Source: Aquimarina sediminis (lineage in GTDB: Bacteria > Bacteroidota > Bacteroidia > Flavobacteriales > Flavobacteriaceae). Taken from it: 64,000 bases of DNA. The position numbers and the translations under genes were made by a program. This document shows, piece after piece, positions 17,536 through 25,394 of this stretch (the first letter of the stretch is position 1; the number at the start of each line of letters is the position of its first letter). The DNA lies in assembly GCF_002895435.1 (NCBI RefSeq), contig NZ_POYJ01000002.1, forward strand, positions 806,001-870,000, in the 5' to 3' direction. The notes beneath the pieces were generated by a model. The model saw nothing but the letters and a program-made list of their open reading frames with translations. It searched no databases and was not told the DNA's origin.

Positions 17536-18201
17536 ATGAATAAGTTAGTTGTATTTCTTATAATTGCGATTGGATCATTTTATGGTTGCACATCTAGTGA
17601 GTTGGTTGAAAACTGGAAAAACCCTGATATTGAAACATTCGAAGCGCAAAAAGTTTTGATAATTGGGATGACTCAGGATGAAGGTGTAAGGAAAGTATTC
17701 GAAAAGAAACTGGCAGCAGAACTCAAAAAGAGCGGGGTAAATACTGTTAAAAGTATAGACTTTTTTGAAAACTCTTTTACCAGTTCTCCAAAAACAGAAG
17801 AAGAATTAATGAGTTTAGAATCTAAGCTAATAGCCCAAGGTTTTGATGCAATTTTACTTTCCAAAGTATTAGGAGTAGAGGATAAGGTTACCGTAGTAAA
17901 AGCATATAGAAATCTAGACCGAACTTTCAAGAGTTTTAGAGATGATTATTATCAAAACCAAGAAATATATCATGATGAAGATTATTATGAAGAGTATCAG
18001 GTTTTTCATGCAGAATCATCTCTCTATTGTATTTGCCCTGATAAAGAGAGAGAATTAATCTGGAAAGGATCTATAGATATTACGGAGCCCGAAAACATCA
18101 GAAAAGCTGTTGGTGATTATGTTAAAGTATTGGTTTGGGCATTAAAAGGGCAACAATTACTAATTGTAGAGGAACTTATCGGGGAAAATATCGATATATA
18201 A
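17536..18201 (+). CDS. Lipoprotein of DUF4136-like type
   Basis: A 221-residue lipoprotein; the lipobox ends at C18 (SFYGCTSS). The body starts with VENWKNPDIETFEAQKVLIIGMTQDEGVRKVFEKKL, a strand-helix pattern I associate with DUF4136/curli-assembly-like lipoproteins in which a short peptide-binding alpha/beta domain senses age or state of the envelope. A tyrosine- and acid-rich insert (DDYYQNQEIYHDEDYYEEYQ, about residues 138-157) is striking. It is the last gene of a probable three-gene unit and converges with the minus-strand gene ending at 18219, only 17 bp away. Function unknown. Confidence 0.6.
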   Translation: MNKLVVFLIIAIGSFYGCTSSELVENWKNPDIETFEAQKVLIIGMTQDEGVRKVFEKKLAAELKKSGVNTVKSIDFFENSFTSSPKTEEELMSLESKLIAQGFDAILLSKVLGVEDKVTVVKAYRNLDRTFKSFRDDYYQNQEIYHDEDYYEEYQVFHAESSLYCICPDKERELIWKGSIDITEPENIRKAVGDYVKVLVWALKGQQLLIVEELIGENIDI

Positions 18202-18218
18202 TGCCAAATATTACAGAA

Positions 18219-18632
18219 TTAGTGGGGTAGTTTGTTTTTAACAATTCCATACAAAAAAGTACCAAGAATTGAAGATATAAGAACAATAATTATAGGAAAA
18301 TAACCCGCTCCTAATAATGCAAATATTGGACCAGGACATGCTCCCGCTAGCGCCCATCCCAATCCAAATAAAATCCCACCTAGGATATATCTACTAAATC
18401 CTTTTTCTTTTGGGGTAATAGTAATAGGAGCTCCATAAAAAGATTTTGGAGCATATTTTTTTATAAGTTGTGTTACGATAATGCCTATTCCTACTGTAGA
18501 ACCAATAATTCCGTACATGTGAAAGGATTTAAACTGAAACATTTCATAAATTCTAAACCATGAAGCTGCTTCAGATTTAAATAAAATAATTCCGAAAAAA
18601 ACACCAATACCTAAATATATAATTGAGCGCAT
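18219..18632 (-). CDS. YeeE/YedE half-transporter (DUF6691 family)
   Basis: A 137-residue membrane protein with about four hydrophobic helices. The key segment GWALAGACPGPIFALLGAG carries the conserved cysteine that in YeeE-type thiosulfate importers lines the conduction path. It is the C-terminal half of a YeeE/YedE transporter; the other half is encoded 4 bp upstream, so the two form a split pair that should work together to move reduced sulfur compounds (thiosulfate, sulfide or persulfide) across the inner membrane. Confidence 0.85.
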   Translation of the reverse strand: MRSIIYLGIGVFFGIILFKSEAASWFRIYEMFQFKSFHMYGIIGSTVGIGIIVTQLIKKYAPKSFYGAPITITPKEKGFSRYILGGILFGLGWALAGACPGPIFALLGAGYFPIIIVLISSILGTFLYGIVKNKLPH

Positions 18633-18636
18633 ATGT

Positions 18637-19194
18637 TTAAAAGATTAGAGGGAAAATAATATGTACCATAGTTAATCCACCAATAAAAAAGCCGATTACA
18701 GCTATAAGTGAAGGTATTTGTAGATTGCTTAGCCCAGAGATAGCATGACCAGAGGTGCAACCACCCGCATAACGTGCTCCAAAACCTACCAGAAACCCAC
18801 CTATAATGAGTAAAAGAAGTTCTTTAGGTTGGGTGAACACTTCGTTAGAAAATAATAAATCAGGCATATACATCTCTCCAGCAGTTGTAAAGCCCTTAGA
18901 TTGAAGGTCATAAATTACTTCGGGATTAATATGTACAGTATTGTCTGTAGATAAAAAGTTAGCAGCGATAAACCCGCCAATAACTACTCCAAGAACAACA
19001 ATAAGATTCCACTGCTGAGATTTCCAGTCAAACCTAAAAAAACTCGATACTTTTCCGGCGCCACAGATGGTACAAATTGTTTTTAGATTTGAAGACATTC
19101 CAAATCGTTTTCCGATCATTAATAGTATTGTTAATACTAATGCCATTAGTGGGCCAGATAGATACCAAGGCCAGGGATTATAGATCCAATTCAT
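18637..19194 (-). CDS. YeeE/YedE half-transporter
   Basis: A 185-residue inner-membrane protein with about five helices. It contains GFGARYAGGCTSGHAISGLSNLQ, the N-terminal signature of the YeeE/YedE family with its conserved cysteine in GGCTSGH. An extra ICTIC motif (near residue 40) sits on the loop after the first helix. It is the first gene of the two-gene unit and has a GTA-N8-TAC operator promoter (19211-19254), shared in design with the MBL/rhodanese and TauE promoters, so the three units form one sulfur regulon. Confidence 0.85.
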   Translation of the reverse strand: MNWIYNPWPWYLSGPLMALVLTILLMIGKRFGMSSNLKTICTICGAGKVSSFFRFDWKSQQWNLIVVLGVVIGGFIAANFLSTDNTVHINPEVIYDLQSKGFTTAGEMYMPDLLFSNEVFTQPKELLLLIIGGFLVGFGARYAGGCTSGHAISGLSNLQIPSLIAVIGFFIGGLTMVHIIFPLIF

Positions 19195-19210
19195 TACATG
19201 ATATTTGCAA

Positions 19211-19254
19211 CAAAGAAAAAGAATTCTAAATTGCTCGTCAGTAACATATGTTAC
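19211..19254 (-). promoter_or_regulatory. GTA-N8-TAC operator and promoter of the YeeE pair
   Basis: Perfect palindrome GTAACATATGTTAC (19241-19254). On the minus strand the -7 box is TTTCTTTG (19211-19218; 7 of 8), centre 33 bp from the operator centre. The start codon is 17 bp further downstream. Confidence 0.78.
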
Positions 19255-19272
19255 ATAGCCCTTATTTTTAGG

Positions 19273-20712
19273 TTACTTTAAAGTAGACGGGCATACAAAA
19301 TCTGTGGTTGTAATACCTACATTTTTAATATCCTTAAATCCACCAGCAATGTCGATGAGGTTATGAATACCACGACTTTTTAGGATTGATGCTGCAATAA
19401 CAGAACGATATCCTCCTGCACAATGTATATAAAATGTTTTGTCTGTAGGAAACTCGGTTAGATAATCATTTATAAAATCCAGAGGAGAGTTATGAGCCTT
19501 GTCAATATGTTCTGCTACAAATTCACTTTCCTTACGTACATCAAAAATTGGGACTTCTTCGTTGTTTATAATGTTTTTCAGTTCTAAAGCAGGAATAGAA
19601 GTTACCGTATCATAATCTTTACTTGCTTTTTTCCAGGCTTCAAACCCACCTTCAAGATATCCAAGCGTATTGTCAAACCCTACTCTTGATAATCGTGTAA
19701 TCGTTTCCTCGACTTTTCCTTCAGGTGTTACTAAAAGTATGGGTTGCTTTGTATCGGCAATTAAGGCACCAACCCATGGAGCAAACCCGCCAGCAATACC
19801 AATAAATATAGATCTGGGAATATGTCCTTTTACATATTCATTCTGATGTCTTACATCAAGAACTACAGCGCCACTTTCGTTAGCCAGAGCTTCAAAATCT
19901 TCTGGAGACAAGGGTTTTGTTCCTTTTTGGATGATTTGGTCAATATCTTCATATCCCTCCTTATTCATTTTTACATTAAGAGGAAAATATTGAGGTGGAG
20001 GTAACAATCCATCGGTCACTTCTTTTACAAACTCTTCTTTGGTCATATCAGCTCTAAGGGCGTAGTTCATTTTCTTTTGATTACCCAGTGTATCTACCGT
20101 TTCTTTCATCATATTTTTGCCACAAGCCGAACCAGCACCATGAGCAGGATATACGATGACATCATCTGCCAAAGGCATGATTTTGTTTCGTAAACTGTCG
20201 TAAAGCGTTTCTGCCAATTCTTCCTGAGTCATATTAGCAGCTTTTTGTGCAAGATCGGGGCGCCCTACATCACCCAAAAACAAAGTGTCTCCACTAAAAA
20301 TCGCATGATCTTTACCATCTTTATCTCGAAGAAGATAAGTAGTACTCTCCATAGTATGCCCTGGAGTGTGTAATGCAATTATTGTGATTTCACCCAAACA
20401 AAATTCTTGACCATCATTAGCGATAGTAGCTTGAAACGAGGGGGCGGCACTTGGTCCAAATATAATATCTGCGCCGGTCTCTTTGGCTAGGGTTACATGA
20501 CCACTTACAAAATCTGCATGAAAATGTGTCTCAAAAATATATTTGATTTTTGCATTATCATTATTAGCTTTCTCTATATATGTTTTTATTTCCCTAAGAG
20601 GGTCTATGATTGCTACTTCACCATTACTTTCAATATAATAAGCTCCTTGAGCTAGGCATCCTGTATATAGTTGTTCTATCTTCATTCGTTCTAGTTTTAA
20701 GATTTCCTCCAT
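19273..20712 (-). CDS. Metallo-beta-lactamase/double-rhodanese protein (persulfide dioxygenase-like)
   Basis: A soluble protein of 479 residues from this ATG. The N-terminal metallo-beta-lactamase domain has the iron-binding THFHADFVSGH and a later GDTLFLGDVGRPDL as in ETHE1/Blh sulfur dioxygenases, which oxidise glutathione or other persulfide to sulfite. Two rhodanese domains follow. The first (DVRHQNEYVKGHIPRS) has no catalytic cysteine at its loop (LLVTPEGK), whereas the second has HCAGGYRS with the active cysteine. The frame extends to a TTG at 20733, too close to the -7 box; ATG at 20712 is used and 20685 (MKIEQLYTGC) is also possible and closer to the family start. Expected partners are the TauE sulfite exporter and YeeE importers next door. 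Confidence 0.88.
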   Translation of the reverse strand: MEEILKLERMKIEQLYTGCLAQGAYYIESNGEVAIIDPLREIKTYIEKANNDNAKIKYIFETHFHADFVSGHVTLAKETGADIIFGPSAAPSFQATIANDGQEFCLGEITIIALHTPGHTMESTTYLLRDKDGKDHAIFSGDTLFLGDVGRPDLAQKAANMTQEELAETLYDSLRNKIMPLADDVIVYPAHGAGSACGKNMMKETVDTLGNQKKMNYALRADMTKEEFVKEVTDGLLPPPQYFPLNVKMNKEGYEDIDQIIQKGTKPLSPEDFEALANESGAVVLDVRHQNEYVKGHIPRSIFIGIAGGFAPWVGALIADTKQPILLVTPEGKVEETITRLSRVGFDNTLGYLEGGFEAWKKASKDYDTVTSIPALELKNIINNEEVPIFDVRKESEFVAEHIDKAHNSPLDFINDYLTEFPTDKTFYIHCAGGYRSVIAASILKSRGIHNLIDIAGGFKDIKNVGITTTDFVCPSTLK

Positions 20713-20748
20713 TTTGTAAAGAAAAACTTTCAATTATTGTTTATTGTT

Positions 20749-20792
20749 CAAAAGTAAGGCAATTATTAGTGCAATACAGTAACAATTGTTAC
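20749..20792 (-). promoter_or_regulatory. GTA-N8-TAC operator and promoter of the MBL/rhodanese gene
   Basis: Perfect palindrome GTAACAATTGTTAC (20779-20792) and a perfect -7 box TACTTTTG on the minus strand (20749-20756), 33 bp centre to centre. The operator begins 11 bp after the tauE-type stop. Confidence 0.8.
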
Positions 20793-20802
20793 AAAGCTTA
20801 TT

Positions 20803-21600
20803 TTAGCTTAATTCTTTAATCAAAATATAAATACCCATAGCCAAAACAAACCAACCAAACCATTTTTCTAATTTTTTACCTTCGATAAAATTGGATAAAT
20901 ACATGCCTGTAAAAATACCAATTATTGAGATTGTGGTAAAAATGAATAAAAAACTCCATTCTATCTTCAGGTTTTCTACATCTCCGATAAAGCCTATTAG
21001 AGATTTAATAGCGATGATAAACAAAGAAGTAGCGACTGCTTTTTTCATCGGTAGTTTTGCCAATAAAACCAAAGCAGGAATAATCAAAAAGCCACCACCA
21101 GCTCCAACAATACCTGTTGTCACTCCGACAACAGTGCCTTCTAATATAATCAATAGGTAGTTATATGGTGTCTTAGCTTTTGGAATAGTACTCTTTTTAT
21201 TGTTTTTTATCATTGATATTGAAGCCAAAAGCATGATAATGGCAAAGAAAATCATGATCCCAATGTTTTTGGTGACCATAAAATTGGTAACACGAAAAAG
21301 ATGATCAGGTATTGCAGAGACCAGATATTTTCGAGTTAAGTAAACTGCGATAAACGCTGGTGTAGCAAATACTATTGCAGTACGGATATTCACTAACCCT
21401 TTTTTTAAATTATTGATAGTACCGACCAATGCAGAAACTCCTACTACAAAAAGCGAATAGGCAGTTGCCGTTACAGGATTTATATGCATCAGATATACAA
21501 GTATAGGTAAGGTTAGGATAGACCCTCCACCTCCTATCAATCCTAGAACTATTCCTATGATAAGTGCCCCTGTATATCCAAGAATTTCTGTAACCTCCAT
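20803..21600 (-). CDS. TauE/SafE family sulfite/sulfonate exporter
   Basis: A 265-residue inner-membrane protein with about eight helices arranged as two related halves, each led by a G-rich signature (GLIGGGGSILTLPILV in the first, GIVGAGGGFLIIPALV in the second). This is the TauE/TSUP family, which exports sulfite, sulfoacetate or similar anions. Beside a persulfide dioxygenase that makes sulfite, sulfite export is the obvious role. It has its own GTA-N8-TAC promoter and lies 72 bp after the Crp/Fnr gene. Confidence 0.88.
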   Translation of the reverse strand: MEVTEILGYTGALIIGIVLGLIGGGGSILTLPILVYLMHINPVTATAYSLFVVGVSALVGTINNLKKGLVNIRTAIVFATPAFIAVYLTRKYLVSAIPDHLFRVTNFMVTKNIGIMIFFAIIMLLASISMIKNNKKSTIPKAKTPYNYLLIILEGTVVGVTTGIVGAGGGFLIIPALVLLAKLPMKKAVATSLFIIAIKSLIGFIGDVENLKIEWSFLFIFTTISIIGIFTGMYLSNFIEGKKLEKWFGWFVLAMGIYILIKELS

Positions 21601-21614
21601 ATTGTATTTTTTCT

Positions 21615-21658
21615 CAAAAATAGCTTGAGAGAAGAGGTCTTACAGTAACATTTGTTAC
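21615..21658 (-). promoter_or_regulatory. GTA-N8-TAC operator and promoter of the TauE gene
   Basis: Near-perfect palindrome GTAACATTTGTTAC (21645-21658) with a perfect -7 box TATTTTTG on the minus strand (21615-21622), 33 bp centre to centre. All three sulfur operators also share the flank CA-GTAAC...GTTAC-A. Confidence 0.8.
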
Positions 21659-21672
21659 ATTGGAACTATAAA

Positions 21673-22299
21673 TTATAGTACTTCAAGGTTGTTTCTGTTG
21701 AGCTTTACAATACCATCTTTTTCAAGCTTTTTTAGTAATCTCGAGATAACTACCCTAGAGGTATGAAGATCATATGCTATTTGTTGATGGGTAGTATTGA
21801 TTGTTTTTGATTGATTGATTTTGGTTTTTTCTTTAAGGTATTTTAATAGTCTGGTATCCATTTTCAGAAAGGCAATACTGTCTATCGTTTCGATCGTCTC
21901 TATTAATCGCTTATGATAACTGTCAAAAACAAAATTCCTCCAAGATTTATATTTTGTGGTCCATTCTTCCATTTTTTCAACTGGTATCATGACTAATTTG
22001 GTATCTGTTTCTGCAATGGCTTTAATTTCACTCGTATGATGCCCCAGGCAGCAAGAAAGGGTCATTGCGCAGGTATCTCCGCGTTCCAAAAAGTATAATA
22101 ATAATTCATCTCCCTCGGTATCACCTCTCAGAACTTTAATGGCTCCACTAATGATCAAAGGCATGAATTTGATATAACTCCCTGGTTTAATGAGTTCAAA
22201 ACCTTCAGGTACTTCTTTAAAAGTACCTATTCTGTTTATTTCCTGTAGGAGCTCCTCTTCAAAAAGGTTACCGTAATTGCTTTTTATTTCTTCAATCAT
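21673..22299 (-). CDS. Crp/Fnr-family regulator, likely controls the sulfur genes
   Basis: A 208-residue regulator with an N-terminal cyclic-nucleotide-like beta roll (about 25-115), a dimer helix and a C-terminal winged helix. No FNR-type Fe-S cysteine cluster is present, but C77, C83 and C84 lie close together in the roll (DTCAMTLSCCLGHHTS), which could sense sulfane sulfur (inference). The recognition helix reads SRVVISRLLKKL (residues 181-192). In CRP and FNR the position of V183 is a glutamate reading the G of TGA; NtcA, which binds GTA-N8-TAC, has valine there (TRVTVTR pattern). This agrees with the GTA-N8-TAC sites at the three neighbouring sulfur units. The gene ends an operon with usp, cls and patatin genes; its ATG overlaps the patatin stop by 4 bp. 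Confidence 0.88.
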   Translation of the reverse strand: MIEEIKSNYGNLFEEELLQEINRIGTFKEVPEGFELIKPGSYIKFMPLIISGAIKVLRGDTEGDELLLYFLERGDTCAMTLSCCLGHHTSEIKAIAETDTKLVMIPVEKMEEWTTKYKSWRNFVFDSYHKRLIETIETIDSIAFLKMDTRLLKYLKEKTKINQSKTINTTHQQIAYDLHTSRVVISRLLKKLEKDGIVKLNRNNLEVL

Positions 22300-23075
22300 T
22301 CTTCTAGATTTTTTAGAAATAATTCTAATTGTAATTTTGCTTCGTCGTATCCCAGATCATACACTTTATCCTGATTGCTAGTATTGAAAATACCGTGATT
22401 AGCCAGGTTTTTTGGTTGGATTATAATATCACATTGATTAAATTTAACTTCAGCATTTGGCATGGCTCTTAAGTAGTATGCACGTTGCATTACATTGTAT
22501 GAGTGCTTAAAATCTGTAATCTTAGGTTTCTTGATTGGAGATACATCGACACCAATGATAACATCACAATAGTTTTTTAGTGGTAAAACAGGGAAATTGT
22601 CCAAAATACCTCCGTCTGCATATAAACTTTCACCGACCATAACGGGAGTAAAAACACCAGGAAACGCTGCAGAAGCCAGCAAGGGTCTAGTCAATTCTCC
22701 GCTCTTAAATACTTTTGCTTTTCCTTCTATTAGGTCAGTAGCAGTAACAAATAGTTTTTTTTGTAATGTCTCAAAAGAGTTTTCAGGAAAGTATGTCAAT
22801 AGATCGCTTTGAAATTTTTCAGAATCCAAAAAACCTGGTTTTTTACGAGAAAATCGATTAAAATTAAATAAAGGGGTTTTTTTGAAAAAATCTTTCATTT
22901 CATTAGGAGAATACCCCCCAGCATATAGTGCGCCAACAATAGCGCCTGCGCTAGTACCAGAAACAAAATTGGGGGTTACTCCTGCTTCTTCCAAAGCCTG
23001 TGTAACACCAATATGGGCAACACCTTTAAATCCTCCTCCTGAAAGAACCAATCCTATGTTTTTTGAAATTTTCAT
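22296..23075 (-). CDS. Patatin-like phospholipase
   Basis: A lipid acyl hydrolase of 259 residues from this start. The oxyanion box GGGFKGVAHIG, the nucleophile motif GTSAG (serine of the catalytic dyad) and the aspartate of DGG (ADGGILDNFP) are all present. No signal peptide, so it probably acts inside on membrane lipid, a fit with the cardiolipin synthase gene directly upstream. The frame can start at 23117, overlapping that gene, but ATG at 23075 gives the family start MKISKNIGLVLSGGG and a 13-bp gap. Member of the usp-cls-patatin-crp operon. Confidence 0.87.
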   Translation of the reverse strand: MKISKNIGLVLSGGGFKGVAHIGVTQALEEAGVTPNFVSGTSAGAIVGALYAGGYSPNEMKDFFKKTPLFNFNRFSRKKPGFLDSEKFQSDLLTYFPENSFETLQKKLFVTATDLIEGKAKVFKSGELTRPLLASAAFPGVFTPVMVGESLYADGGILDNFPVLPLKNYCDVIIGVDVSPIKKPKITDFKHSYNVMQRAYYLRAMPNAEVKFNQCDIIIQPKNLANHGIFNTSNQDKVYDLGYDEAKLQLELFLKNLEE

Positions 23076-23088
23076 ACTAGTAGTGAAT

Positions 23089-24510
23089 TTATAAAACCGG
23101 GCTAAAGATTTTTGCAAAACCTTCTTTTAATTTTTCGCTCCAAGGGCGTTGTATAAAAGTATTAAAATCTAATGATTTACTGTTTTCAGAATCTCTTAAA
23201 AATTCATCTCTAAGTTCTAAAGCAAAACTATCATCATAAATAACTGCATTTACTTCATAGTTTTGTTCAAAACTTCTAACATCGAGATTTGTTGTTCCTA
23301 CAGATGATATTGTATTGTCGGCTACTATAGTCTTACTATGTATAAAACCCTCAGGAAACAGATGTATTTTTACTCCTGCGTGTAGTAGTTCTTCAAAATA
23401 CGAACGAATACACCATTTTACAATAACATTATCAGATTTTTCTGAAAGTAATATCCGTACATCGACCCCGCTCATTGATGTAATTTTTAGTGCGTCGAGA
23501 ATTGATTCTCCAGGAATGATGTAAGGGTTGGTGATATAGACATATTCTTTGGCTTCAGTGATGATAGAAAAATACATCTGTTGAGTTGCTGAAAAATCAG
23601 AATCAGGACCACTATGCACAATCTGAACCGTAGATCCTTTTAACTTTGGATATGAATAGAAATATGATGTGTCTAATATATCATCATTAGCACTTACCAT
23701 ATACCAATCCATAGCAAAAATGCTTTGAAGACTATGTACTACAGGTCCTTTGAGTTGTAAATGAATATCATGCCATACTCCAAGGTTAACATCTCCTTTT
23801 ACGTATTTATCAGATACGTTAATACCTCCAGTAAAAGCAATTTTGCCATCTACAACTATTATTTTGCGATGATTCCTATAGTTTATTGATGATAAAAACT
23901 TGCCAAATCTTATCGGGAGAAATTTATGGACTTCTACTCCGATGTATTCAAGTTTTCGAATATATTTTTTGCTTAGAGATATACTGCCAATACCATCATA
24001 AAGAACCCGTATTTTTACTCCGTTTTTTATTTTTTCCTGAAAGAGATTATAGAGATTAGCTGTTAATTCACCTTCTTCAAAAATGTAATATTCCAGATGA
24101 ATAAAGTGCTCTGCGTTTTTTAAAGCTTCAAAAATTGCTTGAAAAGTAGCCTCGCCATTCTTAAGTAATTTTACTTCGTTTCCTGTACAAGGTGCAAAAT
24201 AAGAGTTTCTGGTAATTAGAGAAACCATCTTATGATGTTCTGCGTATTCTTCTTTTGTTATAGGAGAATAGAGGTTTAACGCTTTTTTTATGTATGAGGT
24301 TACTTTTGGTGTGTGTTTGAGTTTAAAAAGTTTGTTTTTTCTTCGGTTTCTGCCTAACATCAGGTACAAAAAGATTCCACCAATAGGGATAGTAAAAATG
24401 GTAAATAACCAAGCTAATGTTTTGGTAGGGCGCATCCCATTTAAAAGTAACCTGATGACAATAAAGCCTCCAACTAGGATATAGAGTACTATAGCTATAG
24501 ATAATAACAT
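23089..24510 (-). CDS. cls: Cardiolipin synthase (phospholipase D family)
   Basis: A 473-residue membrane enzyme joining two phosphatidylglycerol molecules (or a related pair) into cardiolipin. Two N-terminal hydrophobic segments (about 1-20 and 30-50) anchor it, followed by two HKD motifs: HRKIIVVDGKIAFTGG near 214 and HSKTIVADNTISSVGTTN near 392. Length and layout match ClsA-type enzymes. It lies 25 bp after a USP gene and 13 bp before the patatin gene, suggesting membrane-lipid adjustment as a stress response under the FNR-type promoter at 25395-25437. Confidence 0.9.
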   Translation of the reverse strand: MLLSIAIVLYILVGGFIVIRLLLNGMRPTKTLAWLFTIFTIPIGGIFLYLMLGRNRRKNKLFKLKHTPKVTSYIKKALNLYSPITKEEYAEHHKMVSLITRNSYFAPCTGNEVKLLKNGEATFQAIFEALKNAEHFIHLEYYIFEEGELTANLYNLFQEKIKNGVKIRVLYDGIGSISLSKKYIRKLEYIGVEVHKFLPIRFGKFLSSINYRNHRKIIVVDGKIAFTGGINVSDKYVKGDVNLGVWHDIHLQLKGPVVHSLQSIFAMDWYMVSANDDILDTSYFYSYPKLKGSTVQIVHSGPDSDFSATQQMYFSIITEAKEYVYITNPYIIPGESILDALKITSMSGVDVRILLSEKSDNVIVKWCIRSYFEELLHAGVKIHLFPEGFIHSKTIVADNTISSVGTTNLDVRSFEQNYEVNAVIYDDSFALELRDEFLRDSENSKSLDFNTFIQRPWSEKLKEGFAKIFSPVL

Positions 24511-24535
24511 TAACGATTCAGATTTAATCGGTACG

Positions 24536-25372
24536 TCAGCTATGCATGATTAGTAAAGGAACTCTTGTTCCATAACTTATTTTTGAGGTTTCAGAACCTT
24601 TAAAAAAGCGTTCTAAAAAAGTTTCCCTTTGAATAAACATGGCTGTCATATCTACATCCATGATTTGAACAAAGCTGTTAATCGCTATTGCCGTCGGTAC
24701 ATTAATAATTGAATGAAATGTATGATTTATTTCTTTAAAAAAGCTCTTCATGTGTTTTTTATCATCAAATTCAGCCATAGTAATCGTCTCGTCTTCTTTG
24801 ATTTTAAGGATTCGAAGGGAGGATTTGTATTTTAGAACGGTATCCATTAGTGGTTCGATACCTTTGGTATTAAAATGATCCCAATAATCAATCGTATATA
24901 GAATTGTTTTAGGAACAGAAAAAGTAGCTCCTTGTGGTATAGCAATCACCGGGCAATTAATTTTGCGAATAACATTAAGAGTATTACTGCCAAAGATAAC
25001 TTCTGATGCTCCTGTAGCACCGTTTGTTCCCATAATGATGATATCAATATTTTTGGATTTTACAGTTTGCATAATTGCATCTGTAAAAATATCATAATCT
25101 GTGATGGTGTGAAATGTATAATTTTCTTCTGTGCATCTATCTTTTAGCTCTAGAGCAATTTGATTAAGTTTCTTTTTGGCATCGCTAATCACTGATTGAT
25201 GAATAGAGGTATTGGCAGGAGCAGACATTAGCTCATCAGTTGTATATCTGGATGCTTTTTGTACATTTAGGATATAAAAAGTACAGGGCTCATTTTTAAA
25301 AAAATCCAGTGCATAATGCATCGCATTTCTGGAATTGTCAGAAAAATCAGTAGGGAGCAGTATATTTTTCAT
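24536..25372 (-). CDS. Universal stress protein, two UspA domains
   Basis: A 278-residue tandem UspA protein, sixth of the window. It begins MKNILLPTDFSDNSRNAM and has the loop MGTNGATGASEVIFGSNTLNV; the second half starts TILYTIDYWDHF and has lost the consensus. As first gene of the usp-cls-patatin-crp unit it places the Crp/Fnr regulator under a low-oxygen type promoter. The start is supported by the promoter, about 16 nt from the expected transcript start. Confidence 0.88.
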   Translation of the reverse strand: MKNILLPTDFSDNSRNAMHYALDFFKNEPCTFYILNVQKASRYTTDELMSAPANTSIHQSVISDAKKKLNQIALELKDRCTEENYTFHTITDYDIFTDAIMQTVKSKNIDIIIMGTNGATGASEVIFGSNTLNVIRKINCPVIAIPQGATFSVPKTILYTIDYWDHFNTKGIEPLMDTVLKYKSSLRILKIKEDETITMAEFDDKKHMKSFFKEINHTFHSIINVPTAIAINSFVQIMDVDMTAMFIQRETFLERFFKGSETSKISYGTRVPLLIMHS

Positions 25373-25394
25373 AGGTATATTATTTATACCTTTA

